Source of the DNA: Terribacillus halophilus
GTDB lineage: Bacteria; Bacillota; Bacilli; Bacillales; Amphibacillaceae
Assembly (NCBI RefSeq): GCF_900162685.1
Contig: NZ_LT727827.1
Span: 225,272-289,271 of the forward strand
Direction: 5' to 3'
DNA: 64,000 bases
A program made the translations under genes and the position numbers. Positions 1-7,616 of the stretch are shown here, one piece after another. Each line of letters opens with the position of its first letter. Position 1 is the first letter of the stretch. The notes under the pieces are model-generated. The model worked only from the letters and a program-made list of their open reading frames with translations, searched no databases and was not told the DNA's origin.

Positions 1-81
1 GAAAGTGCTATGAATCAAGAATCGAACACTTCTCATTCAGCGTATTATACAGATGGACAACAGTATTATCGCTTCAAATAA
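1..81 (+). CDS. C-terminal end of an unidentified protein (5' partial)
   Basis: An open frame enters from the left edge and stops with TAA at 79-81. The 26 visible residues are polar and rich in Ser, Asn, Gln and Tyr and end in YYRFK. No family can be named from so little. A hairpin terminator follows immediately, which supports this being the real 3' end of a gene. Confidence 0.5.
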   Translation, partial: ESAMNQESNTSHSAYYTDGQQYYRFK

Positions 82-115
82 AAACAGCCTCTCCCACTAG
101 AGAAAGGCTGTTTTC
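81..115. terminator. Bidirectional intrinsic terminator
   Basis: Arms AAAACAGCCT (81-90) and AGGCTGTTTT (105-114) flank a short loop and have T/A runs on both sides. It lies between the upstream partial gene and the convergent nsrR gene, so it can serve both. Confidence 0.75.
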
Positions 116-124
116 CTTACATAA

Positions 125-556
125 CTATCGAAGCAGCATCCGCAAATCCGCTTCATTTTGTAATAAATCCTGCAACGTATAGGCGTCCAGCACCTGCAAA
201 TATGCATACAATGCTTTACCGAGAACCCCTCTTAGGCCGCAAACAGAAGCAATCGGACAAGTATTGTTTTCCCGATTAAAGCACTCTACCAAATGAAAAT
301 CATCTTCCATCTGCCTTACGACAGCTCCTACATTAATGTCCTTTGGATCACGAGCCAGCCTGATACCTCCTGACCGACCTCTTACTGCTTCTATATAACC
401 TGCTTGCCGCAGTTCATGCGACACTTTCATTAAGTGATTTTTAGATATTTTATAAGCAGTCGCGATTTCCTGAATCGTCGACAGCTTGACTTTTTCTTGT
501 GTTCCCAAATATAGAAGGATCCGCAGGGAGAAATCTGTATACATTGTCAACCGCAT
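125..556 (-). CDS. nsrR: NsrR-type Rrf2 family nitric-oxide-sensing repressor
   Basis: A 143-residue Rrf2 regulator with an N-terminal winged helix (about residues 1-80) and three cysteines, C92, C100 and C106, in the spacing used by NsrR to hold an iron-sulfur cluster. Members sense NO and repress flavohemoglobin and nitrite-response genes. The start at 556 has AGGAGG seven bases upstream. It is divergent from hmp with only about 155 bases between them, the usual NsrR/Hmp arrangement, so NsrR probably controls hmp and perhaps itself. I see no defect in the protein. Confidence 0.9.
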   Translation of the reverse strand: MRLTMYTDFSLRILLYLGTQEKVKLSTIQEIATAYKISKNHLMKVSHELRQAGYIEAVRGRSGGIRLARDPKDINVGAVVRQMEDDFHLVECFNRENNTCPIASVCGLRGVLGKALYAYLQVLDAYTLQDLLQNEADLRMLLR

Positions 557-640
557 TATTATTCCTCCTCTTCTTGAGGATTATAGCATAATTGGCAAAG
601 CGAATGGACAAAAAGAGAATGTGACACTTTTGTTAAAGTG

Positions 641-658
641 GTATTTAAAATATATCTT
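641..658. promoter_or_regulatory. Candidate NsrR operator in the nsrR-hmp intergenic region
   Basis: GTATTTAAAATATATCTT is an AT-rich imperfect dyad (ATTTAAAAT core; reverse reads AAGATATATTTTAAATAC). NsrR sites are described as AAGATnnATTTnAAAT-like dyads, and this one lies between the divergent nsrR and hmp genes about 55 bases before the hmp start. Assignment is by resemblance and position only. Confidence 0.5.
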
Positions 659-712
659 TTATACATAATTAGTCTTATGATAGGAGTAATCCACCGAAAG
701 AAGGAATCAACT

Positions 713-1888
713 ATGTTATCACAAGAAACGATTAACATTATTAAAAGCACTGTACCTGTACTAGAAGTACACGGAACACAAATTACGACTGTCTTTTATG
801 AAGAACTATTCAAAGCTCATCCAGAACTGCTGAACATTTTCAACCACGCTAACCAAGCTCAAGGAAAACAACAGACTGCACTTGCGAATGCTGTCTATGC
901 TGCTGCTGTGCATATTGATAAGCTAGAAAAAATTCTCCCGACTGTCGTACAGATTGCACATAAACACGTCAGCCTTGGTGTTAAACCAGAGCATTACCCT
1001 ATTGTAGGCGAATACTTACTCAAAGCGATCAAGATGGTACTAGGAGATAACGCAACTCCAGAGATTCTTCATGCATGGGGAGAAGCATACGGTGTTATCG
1101 CGGATGCGTTCATCGGTGTAGAAGCCACAATGTATGAAGAAAACGAGAAAAAAGAAGGCGGCTGGGCGTATTTCAAAGACTTTGTTGTCGAGAAAAAAGT
1201 TCCAGAAAGTGACGTTATCACTTCCTTCTACTTAAAGCCTGCTGATGCAGCGCATGTACCTTCGTATGAACCAGGGCAGTATATTTCCGTCCGTGTGTCC
1301 ATTCCTGGCGAGGAATATATGATGATTCGTCAGTACAGTTTATCCAAGACGCCATCATCAGATTTGTTCCGTATTTCCGTGAAAAAGGAAGACGATAATA
1401 ATCCAGATGGTAAGGTTTCCGTATACTTGCATGACCAAGTAAAAGAGGGAGATACACTTGAAGTAAGTGCACCAGCTGGTGACTTTACGCTTAGCGGAAA
1501 GTCAGATAAAGCTATTACATTCATTGCTGGCGGCGTAGGAATTACACCAATAATGAGTATGATGGAGACACTTGCAGCAAAGGATCCAAGTCGGGAAATT
1601 GTCTTCCTTCAAGCAGCACGCACACCAGCATACGCTGCCTTTACGAAGCAAATACAAAGTCTTCAAGAGAAGATGTCTAATTTAACTTATAAAACATATT
1701 ACGAAGAAAATCGAATTGACGAAACTGTCCTCAAGGAGATGGTCAACGCAGATAGCGATGTTTATGTCTGCGGTCCAGCTGGATTCATGGAATTCGTCAT
1801 CTCTACCCTCTATCGTGCTGGCTTCAGCAAAGAGCAGATCCATTTCGAATTTTTCGGACCAGCTGCCGACTTAGAAAAAGCAGAATAA
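713..1888 (+). CDS. hmp: Flavohemoprotein, nitric oxide dioxygenase
   Basis: Converts NO and O2 to nitrate using NAD(P)H, protecting the cytoplasm from nitrosative stress. The 391-residue product has a globin domain (about 1-140) with the proximal haem ligand at His85, a ferredoxin-reductase FAD domain (motif RQYSLS) and a C-terminal NAD domain (motif GGVGITPIMS). I choose the ATG at 713, preceded by GAAGGA, because a longer frame from 638 adds 25 residues unrelated to the globin fold. It is divergent from nsrR and ends in a strong terminator. Confidence 0.95.
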   Translation: MLSQETINIIKSTVPVLEVHGTQITTVFYEELFKAHPELLNIFNHANQAQGKQQTALANAVYAAAVHIDKLEKILPTVVQIAHKHVSLGVKPEHYPIVGEYLLKAIKMVLGDNATPEILHAWGEAYGVIADAFIGVEATMYEENEKKEGGWAYFKDFVVEKKVPESDVITSFYLKPADAAHVPSYEPGQYISVRVSIPGEEYMMIRQYSLSKTPSSDLFRISVKKEDDNNPDGKVSVYLHDQVKEGDTLEVSAPAGDFTLSGKSDKAITFIAGGVGITPIMSMMETLAAKDPSREIVFLQAARTPAYAAFTKQIQSLQEKMSNLTYKTYYEENRIDETVLKEMVNADSDVYVCGPAGFMEFVISTLYRAGFSKEQIHFEFFGPAADLEKAE

Positions 1889-1895
1889 CAATTAG

Positions 1896-1930
1896 AAAAA
1901 AGCGCATTGCCGAGGCAATACGCTTTTTTT
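1896..1930. terminator. Terminator after hmp, shared with the convergent ywnA-like gene
   Basis: Near-perfect stem: AAAGCGcATTGCC and GGCAATaCGCTTT around a GAG loop, followed by T7. It sits between two convergent stops. Confidence 0.85.
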
Positions 1931-2366
1931 AATCACCCTTTTTTTCCTGCTCTTCGATACCTTTCACCACATCAGCGATTGTAACATGAGCCAATGCCTT
2001 CTCCATCGCTGCTTGAGCACCGGCGAAAATTGGAAGAACAGCTGCTTGAATATGACGACCGACGGTACATTTGGGATTTGGGCTGCCATGAGCACGGAAC
2101 AGTTCATTTTCCGGTACCGCTTCAACAGCCTGATATACTTCTAACAACGTAATCTCGTCAAGTCTCTGCGCCAATTCCGCACCAGCCACACCTGGCCGAA
2201 CCTTAACCAAGCCTGCCTTCTTCAACATGCCCATTATTTTTCTAATAACGACTGGGTTTGTATTGACGCTGGAAGCAATGAAGTCAGACGTATTCACCTC
2301 TTCCTTATACACTTCCAAAAGCAACAATATATGAATGCCAACCGCGAAACGGCTGCTTATCGACAT
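1929..2366 (-). CDS. ywnA: Rrf2 family transcriptional regulator (YwnA-like)
   Basis: A 145-residue Rrf2-type regulator with an N-terminal winged helix (about 1-80). It has a single cysteine, C100 (context NPKCTVG), rather than the three-Cys cluster of NsrR, so it is more likely a thiol or small-molecule sensor of the YwnA type than an Fe-S protein. It is divergent from an NAD(P)-binding protein; in Bacillus subtilis ywnA and ywnB are neighbours, which supports the name. It probably represses that gene from the 120-base intergenic region. Confidence 0.75.
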   Translation of the reverse strand: MSISSRFAVGIHILLLLEVYKEEVNTSDFIASSVNTNPVVIRKIMGMLKKAGLVKVRPGVAGAELAQRLDEITLLEVYQAVEAVPENELFRAHGSPNPKCTVGRHIQAAVLPIFAGAQAAMEKALAHVTIADVVKGIEEQEKKGD

Positions 2367-2485
2367 AACTTCCAGCTCACTTTCTATTAAAATCCTATCT
2401 TTCTAGTATAACGCAAAATAAAACGGGTAAAAGGTATGTGTAGGCAGGTTTTAATTTGTAACACCTAAATGAAGGAGGAATACAA

Positions 2486-3127
2486 ATGAAGATTGGTATC
2501 ATTGGCGCAACAGGAAAAGCCGGAAGCCTCATTACAAAAGAAGCTGCAGAACGCGGCCACGAAGTAACAGCTATTGTACGGAACCCGGCTAAAGTTCAAA
2601 AAGAAGATATTAACATAATAGAAAAGAATATTTTTGATATCAAAACAGAGGATATCAATGACTTCGAGGTGATTGTTAATGCCTTTAATGCACCTTCTGG
2701 TCAAGAAGAGCAGCATATAGAAGCAGGCCGCATACTCATGCATGCACTGAAAGGTGCTCCTTCCACTCGACTCCTCGTTGTTGGCGGTGCTGGAACTTTG
2801 TTCACAGATGAAAAGAAAACGACTCGTATTCTGGAGACAGAAGACTTCCCGGAAAGTTTCTATCCGACAGCTTCTAATATGGCTGAGAATCTAAAAGAAT
2901 TGCAAGACAGCAACGACATTCAATGGACATTCATCAGTCCAGCCAGTATTTTTGACGCAGATGGGAAACGGACTGGCAACTACCAAACTGGCGGCGACAT
3001 CCTCCTATTGAACGATCAAGGTGAGAGCTATATCAGCTATGCTGATTTTGCGATAGCTGCCTTAGATGAAATTGAAAAACCAGCTCATCCAAATGAACGC
3101 TTCTCCGTTGTAGGGGAAAAAGCATAA
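2486..3127 (+). CDS. ywnB: NAD(P)-binding NmrA/epimerase-like oxidoreductase (YwnB-like)
   Basis: A 213-residue Rossmann-fold protein starting with the dinucleotide motif GATGKAG (residues 8-14), typical of the small NAD(P)H-binding atypical SDR group that includes YwnB. There is no canonical SDR YxxxK pair visible, so the reaction cannot be given; relatives are flavin or quinone reductases, or sensors. The ATG at 2486 follows AAGGAGGAA. It is divergent from the Rrf2 regulator and followed by a very strong terminator, so it is likely a single-gene unit controlled by that regulator. Confidence 0.75.
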   Translation: MKIGIIGATGKAGSLITKEAAERGHEVTAIVRNPAKVQKEDINIIEKNIFDIKTEDINDFEVIVNAFNAPSGQEEQHIEAGRILMHALKGAPSTRLLVVGGAGTLFTDEKKTTRILETEDFPESFYPTASNMAENLKELQDSNDIQWTFISPASIFDADGKRTGNYQTGGDILLLNDQGESYISYADFAIAALDEIEKPAHPNERFSVVGEKA

Positions 3128-3163
3128 AAAAAGAGCGCTAGACTCAAAGTCTAGCGCTCTTGG
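3127..3163. terminator. Strong bidirectional terminator
   Basis: Perfect 14-bp stem AAGAGCGCTAGACT / AGTCTAGCGCTCTT with a CAA loop, A-run on the left and T-containing tail on the right. Serves the convergent ywnB and DJ-1 genes. Confidence 0.9.
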
Positions 3164-3164
3164 C

Positions 3165-3674
3165 TTATTTTAATAGATCCAATGATTCACGGTTGAATGC
3201 TTCCAAATCATCAGGTGTTCTGCTTGTTACGATATTATGGCTTACTACCACTTCTTCATCCTTGAAGTTTGCGCCAGCATTAATCAAATCTTTACGAATA
3301 CTGCGGAAGCCTGTTATATCTTTGCCTTTAAGCAAGTCTGTATCAATCAATACTTGCGGGCCATGGCAAATAGCAAAAACAGGTTTTTCATCTTCTACGA
3401 AAGCTTTTGCGAACTCACCTGGGCGGTCATCGGCACGAAGCAAGTCAGGAGAGAAGCCGCCAGGAATGAGCAATGCATCAAAATCACTTGCCTCCACATC
3501 AGAAAGCGCCTTGTCGATCTTTACTTTCTCACCATGCTTGCCAGTAACTTCTTTGCCAGCTTCCAAGTCAATGCTGACAACACTGTGACCAGCTTCTTCG
3601 TATGCTTTTACCGGACTCGTATACTCGACGTCTTCGAATTGGTCGGTTACTAAAACTGCAATCTTTTTACTCAT
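3165..3674 (-). CDS. yfkM: DJ-1/PfpI family general stress protein (YfkM-like)
   Basis: A 169-residue single-domain DJ-1/PfpI protein. The nucleophile elbow AICHGPQ carries C103 and H104, and the upstream acidic residue in the DQFEDVEY loop (residues 11-18) is in place. Relatives such as YfkM and YhbO are stress-induced proteins reported to act on glyoxal-modified proteins or as weak proteases. Length matches the family. It stands alone with its own terminator. Two further DJ-1 proteins occur in this window (42743 and 54696), belonging to other subgroups. Confidence 0.85.
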   Translation of the reverse strand: MSKKIAVLVTDQFEDVEYTSPVKAYEEAGHSVVSIDLEAGKEVTGKHGEKVKIDKALSDVEASDFDALLIPGGFSPDLLRADDRPGEFAKAFVEDEKPVFAICHGPQVLIDTDLLKGKDITGFRSIRKDLINAGANFKDEEVVVSHNIVTSRTPDDLEAFNRESLDLLK

Positions 3675-3853
3675 ATATAGCCCCTCCTATTTCAATCTGT
3701 TTCTATCGTAGCAAATGCCCTTGCACGCATTCAATTATGTTGCTCAAGATACTATAAGCATAATACCTATCTAAAAAGCGACTGTATAACTTGGTCTCGT
3801 CCCAAATATCATAGTCAATAAAAATCTATTACTCTTTAAAATGTATTCTCCAT

Positions 3854-3902
3854 AAAAAAACTCTTCTAGTAGACAGACATTAGTGATCTGTAACTAAAAG
3901 AG
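3854..3902 (-). terminator. Probable terminator of the PTS/aldolase operon
   Basis: On the minus strand, an imperfect hairpin pairs CTCTTTTAGT with ACTAGAAGAG and an inner ACAGA/TCTGT, followed by T7. It lies about 70 bases beyond the stop of the last operon gene. The 295 bases between 3675 and 3969 hold nothing else I can name. Confidence 0.7.
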
Positions 3903-3969
3903 AAATATATAGTAAGGAACTTTTAAAATACCGCGCTCAATCTAAAAACTTACATGTAAGATATACTAA

Positions 3970-4587
3970 TTAATGTATAGCTTCCTCCAAGTATATTCCA
4001 ACCTTCTTAATCAGCTCTGAATAATTAACTCTTGAAAAGTCGGTTACATCTACCTCAACTAACTTTCCCATCTGAAATAAATCGTAACCTCTCGTTGTGC
4101 ACCGTTCTATAAACTCGTTGTATGTGAGTAAGCCATCTGCCTCATTTCTATTCTCCAAACGATCACCAATCCGGTATGATGATACAACATGACTTAAATG
4201 CCTAGATGTATCTAAATCTCTTTTTCTTTGGCGTTCGTACAAAATATCCAAATCAGCTATCAGACGAATTGTCACGACTTTATATTGGTACTTTTCTGTT
4301 AATCGTTGAAGAAATGGTTGCTGTTTTTTACTGAATGGATAATCAGTTATGATTTTCTTTTCTGCGTGCATCTGATAATCCAACGCTTCATAATATTTAT
4401 TCCATGCTCTTTCCACAAGCTTTTGTTTTTCCTTCAAGTTTTGAAACCCATATATATCGAAATAATGCTCTTTTAAATCGTCTGGTGAAATTTTTGAATA
4501 CGGTCCTAAATTCTCATCAATAATTTTGCTTAAATATGTTTTACCTGTTCCCGGAAATCCAGCTAGCAATATTAGTATTTTACACAA
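3970..4587 (-). CDS. P-loop small-molecule kinase (AAA_33 type)
   Basis: A 205-residue P-loop protein with Walker A GFPGTGKT at residues 10-17 and a DxxxSxHL-type basic segment (RKRDLDTSRHLS) typical of lid regions in nucleoside/sugar kinase-like NTPases. The AAA_33 group contains chloramphenicol phosphotransferase-like and gluconate-kinase-like enzymes. It is the last gene of a PTS operon, 69 bases after a class II aldolase. Because the operon has no PfkB-type kinase, it might supply the bisphosphate the aldolase needs; that is inference. A zeta-toxin role is less likely as no antitoxin partner adjoins it. Confidence 0.65.
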   Translation of the reverse strand: MCKILILLAGFPGTGKTYLSKIIDENLGPYSKISPDDLKEHYFDIYGFQNLKEKQKLVERAWNKYYEALDYQMHAEKKIITDYPFSKKQQPFLQRLTEKYQYKVVTIRLIADLDILYERQRKRDLDTSRHLSHVVSSYRIGDRLENRNEADGLLTYNEFIERCTTRGYDLFQMGKLVEVDVTDFSRVNYSELIKKVGIYLEEAIH

Positions 4588-4656
4588 TTAATCACCTTCT
4601 ATCTACCTACTAGTTACGGGTAAGGCAGTTTCCCTTCTGCTTCATATTTATATAAA

Positions 4657-5523
4657 TTACCTCAATATAAGGGAGCGATCCTCAATGTTCATAAAGATAC
4701 TGATTTTGTGTTTAACTACTTCTTTTACTGCCTGATTGCATGGAATTATATTATGTCGCAGTGATTTGGTTTCTTTCGTCTCTTCAAATGTTTCTTTTGC
4801 TTTTCTAGTCCAAGCCACCAGCAATTCCGTACCTACATTGAATTTACGGATCCCATTGTTAATTAATTCATGTATATCCTGCTCGTTTACACCGGTTCCT
4901 CCATGAATAACTAATGGTACATCAACCACTGCATCAATCTCTCTTAATAATGGTATATTTACTTGCGTCTTTGATTTATATTGACCATGATTAGTACCTA
5001 TAGCTACTGCTAGTGCATCTACTTTAGTCGCCTTAACAAACTCTACCGCATCTTTTGGGTTCGTATAAACCTTATCATCTTCACCTACATGTATTCCTTC
5101 TTCTGTTCCGCCAATGGTCCCTAGTTCTCCTTCAACAGAAACCCCTTGCTTATGCGCATATTCCACTACTGCGCGTGTTTTCATAATATTTTCTTTCAAA
5201 GGTAAGTGCGAACCATCAAACATAACAGATGTATATCCTTTATCAATAGCTTCTTTAATGTCATCAAAATTTCTTGCATGATCCAGATGCAATACTACAT
5301 CTACCATTTCTTTTGTTGCCATAGACTTGCATACCGCAACAAAATTTTCATGGCCGATATATTTTGCAGTATCTATACTTGTTTGAATAATAATCGGTGA
5401 ACCCTGTTCTTTCGCAGCACGAATCATATCAGGCAGCATTTCTAAATTGTGTGCATTGAAAGCACCGACTGTATAATTTAGTTGCTCAGCTTTGCTTGTA
5501 ACTTCTTTTAAAGTAGTATACAT
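4657..5523 (-). CDS. Class II ketose-bisphosphate aldolase (GatY/KbaY/FbaA family)
   Basis: Zinc-dependent aldolase of 288 residues that cleaves a ketose-1,n-bisphosphate to dihydroxyacetone phosphate and an aldehyde. Metal and substrate motifs are visible: LHLDHA, GELGTIGG, GTNHGQY and VIHGGTG. I place the start at 5523 (MYTTLKEV), ten bases after GAGGAGC; a longer frame to 5547 adds eight residues. It follows PTS and TPR genes in the same direction, so its substrate is probably the sugar phosphate brought in by this PTS. Fructose, tagatose or a pentulose bisphosphate cannot be distinguished here. Confidence 0.85.
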   Translation of the reverse strand: MYTTLKEVTSKAEQLNYTVGAFNAHNLEMLPDMIRAAKEQGSPIIIQTSIDTAKYIGHENFVAVCKSMATKEMVDVVLHLDHARNFDDIKEAIDKGYTSVMFDGSHLPLKENIMKTRAVVEYAHKQGVSVEGELGTIGGTEEGIHVGEDDKVYTNPKDAVEFVKATKVDALAVAIGTNHGQYKSKTQVNIPLLREIDAVVDVPLVIHGGTGVNEQDIHELINNGIRKFNVGTELLVAWTRKAKETFEETKETKSLRHNIIPCNQAVKEVVKHKISIFMNIEDRSLILR

Positions 5524-5561
5524 GGATAATTTCGCTCCTCTTAACAATAATTTGGTACTAC

Positions 5562-5966
5562 TTACCGTACACCTCGTGTTACATCTTTAGAGACTTGCAT
5601 CATCTGATCCATTTTCTCCAGATAGACCTGCAAGGATTTATCGTCATTCATTCTCGCTGCCTCTGCCCTTTTTTTGTTATATAAACTTAGTAAACTCTTG
5701 TATCCATCTCCCAGTGTTTTCTTATGTTGAATACTCTTTTCAAGCGCATCTATTGCCTGATCGTCTTCTCCGATTTTCAAATATGTCATACCAATAACCT
5801 CATAGATTTTAGCCTTTTCCTCTTCATCTGCCTGAATTAGTTCTTGTTCTCTCATAGAGATTGTGCGTAGCATCTCTTCTTTGTCTTCTTCCGTTATAAT
5901 CGCCGTTTCCGGCTCAATGGACTCTTGTTTTGGTTTCTTTGTTTTCTTCTTACCAAATCCAAACAT
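5562..5966 (-). CDS. Small tetratricopeptide-repeat protein of the PTS operon
   Basis: A 134-residue cytoplasmic protein: Lys-rich N-terminus (FGFGKKKTKK), an acidic stretch, then a TPR-like helical pair around residues 55-90 (GMTYLKIGEDDQAIDALEKS). No enzyme motif. It lies between the IIC gene (15-base gap) and the aldolase, so it is probably co-expressed. A scaffold or regulatory role with the permease is conceivable, but I do not know a function. Confidence 0.65.
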   Translation of the reverse strand: MFGFGKKKTKKPKQESIEPETAIITEEDKEEMLRTISMREQELIQADEEEKAKIYEVIGMTYLKIGEDDQAIDALEKSIQHKKTLGDGYKSLLSLYNKKRAEAARMNDDKSLQVYLEKMDQMMQVSKDVTRGVR

Positions 5967-5981
5967 TAATTCTTCCCCCTT

Positions 5982-7271
5982 TTAAAACGCTTTTAGAAGC
6001 GGGCCAATTAGCCATGCATATAGTAAAGCAGCAGTTACTGTATCAACGTCAGTCGCTGTCGTATTCACAAAACCCATAGAATTAAAAGTAGTGACTAGCA
6101 GCGCAGGAAGTAGTGTGATGAAGAAGCCATGTGCAATACCACCAATAACTGCTCCGCGTCTTCCGCCAACTAGATTACCAAATATCCCCGCCGTTCCCCC
6201 TGCAAAGAATGCCGTCAGCATACCTGGTAAGATCATAGCTAACCCAAACACCGGCAGTACGAACATGGCAATAACACAGCCAATAGTAGTTGTAATAAAA
6301 CCTACAATCACCGCATTAGGACTAAATGGAAAAAGCACCGGACAATCCAAAGCAGGTTTGGCATTGGGAACAAGGCGCATGGCAATCCCTCTAAACGCAG
6401 GAACAATTTCTCCTAACAACAAACGGACCCCTGATAATAGTACGTACACTCCTACTACGAACTGAATTGCTTGGAGGAATGCAAACATTAAATAATGTGT
6501 ATCACCTGATAATGTAGAAGCGAACTCTGCACCAGCAAATGCTGCTGTAATAATATAAAGCGGAACCATAATAACCATTACTGAAAGGTAGGTATCTTGT
6601 AAGAATTCTAATTGAGCTGGAAGCTTTAAGTCTTCTACCGACTTTTTCTTATCTCCTTTTTCCCCGAATACTTTTGCTACACCTGCTTCAAACACATAGC
6701 CAACTGTGCAAAAATGTCCTAATGCTATGTCATCTGAGCCTGTAATCTTACGGACAAACGGCTGTGCGATTGCCGGCATAGCAACTGCAAATACAGCACC
6801 AATGAAACCGCCTACCAAAATCAGTGTAATACCTCGCAGCCCTGCAAAATAACCAAACACAGTTGTCATAGTAGCCATCCAAAGTATGGCTTGACCTGTT
6901 AAGAAAATGTACTTCCACTTAGTAAATCGAGCAATGATTATGTTAAAAACAAAGATAGCAAGGAAGGTTAAAGCAATGTCACGCCCTAGTCCTAATTCAT
7001 TCATGGCCTGACCGTTAATAGCCTCAATAGATGGGACAATTCCCTGCATGTGAAACCCTTCTGCAAAGATCTTACCGAAATATGTTAAACTCCCCACAAT
7101 GATACTGGATCCAGCAACCAATACCATAAATCCAAGCATTGTTTTTAATGAGCCAGAAATTACTTGCCCAGCTGATTTTTTCTGCAGAATTAAACCTAGC
7201 ATAGCAATCAATGCTATTGTGACGGATGCCTGCGTCAAAATGTTTTCGATTATAAAGTTAATAACACTCAT
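5982..7271 (-). CDS. PTS IIC transporter, ascorbate/SgaT (UlaA) type
   Basis: Polytopic membrane permease of 429 residues with about ten hydrophobic segments and UlaA-like stretches (LGFMVLVAGSSIIVGSL near the N-terminus, GFITTTIGCVIAMFVLP and GTAGIFGN later). UlaA-type EIIC proteins translocate L-ascorbate or related sugars while they are phosphorylated by IIB. It is slightly shorter than E. coli UlaA (465). Gene order regulator-IIB-IIC is tight (37-base gap to IIB). The neighbouring aldolase suggests the substrate may not be ascorbate. Confidence 0.85.
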   Translation of the reverse strand: MSVINFIIENILTQASVTIALIAMLGLILQKKSAGQVISGSLKTMLGFMVLVAGSSIIVGSLTYFGKIFAEGFHMQGIVPSIEAINGQAMNELGLGRDIALTFLAIFVFNIIIARFTKWKYIFLTGQAILWMATMTTVFGYFAGLRGITLILVGGFIGAVFAVAMPAIAQPFVRKITGSDDIALGHFCTVGYVFEAGVAKVFGEKGDKKKSVEDLKLPAQLEFLQDTYLSVMVIMVPLYIITAAFAGAEFASTLSGDTHYLMFAFLQAIQFVVGVYVLLSGVRLLLGEIVPAFRGIAMRLVPNAKPALDCPVLFPFSPNAVIVGFITTTIGCVIAMFVLPVFGLAMILPGMLTAFFAGGTAGIFGNLVGGRRGAVIGGIAHGFFITLLPALLVTTFNSMGFVNTTATDVDTVTAALLYAWLIGPLLKAF

Positions 7272-7307
7272 ACGCTATCTTCCTCCCTCGCTTTTCCTTT
7301 CTTCTAA

Positions 7308-7616
7308 TTAAACGAAAGCCCCTTTTTCTTTTAGGATAGGAGTAATTTTATCTTCAATTTCCTGCTTCGATACAATATTGCGCAAGTAAACTATCGTTGT
7401 TTGTTTAGAATCTATTGAAAACTTCTCAAACTGTGATTGGAAGTTCTGTGCCGTGATAATAATATCCGGCTTTGCTGAAGCTGCAGAAGAAATATCACTA
7501 TGATCCAATCTAGCTTCTACACCTAATTTAGTTAACACATCTTCTGCTGCCATTTGACAAGCAAAACTGCTTCCTAAGCCCGCGCCACAAACAAACAAGA
7601 TATTTAACTTTTTCAT
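7308..7616 (-). CDS. PTS IIB phosphocarrier, lactose/ascorbate-like fold
   Basis: A 102-residue IIB protein starting KKLNILFVCGAGLGSS; C10 in the P-loop-like turn is the phosphorylation site. It accepts phosphate from an EIIA and hands it to the sugar in IIC. Its ATG overlaps the stop of the regulator gene (ATGA), so translation is coupled. No separate IIA gene exists in the operon; the EIIA domain is fused to the regulator. Confidence 0.88.
   Translation of the reverse strand: MKKLNILFVCGAGLGSSFACQMAAEDVLTKLGVEARLDHSDISSAASAKPDIIITAQNFQSQFEKFSIDSKQTTIVYLRNIVSKQEIEDKITPILKEKGAFV

Noticed and set aside
3970..4587. P-loop protein as a zeta-type toxin
   Set aside because: No epsilon-like antitoxin or other small partner adjoins it, and it is the last gene of a sugar PTS operon; a small-molecule kinase fits better.
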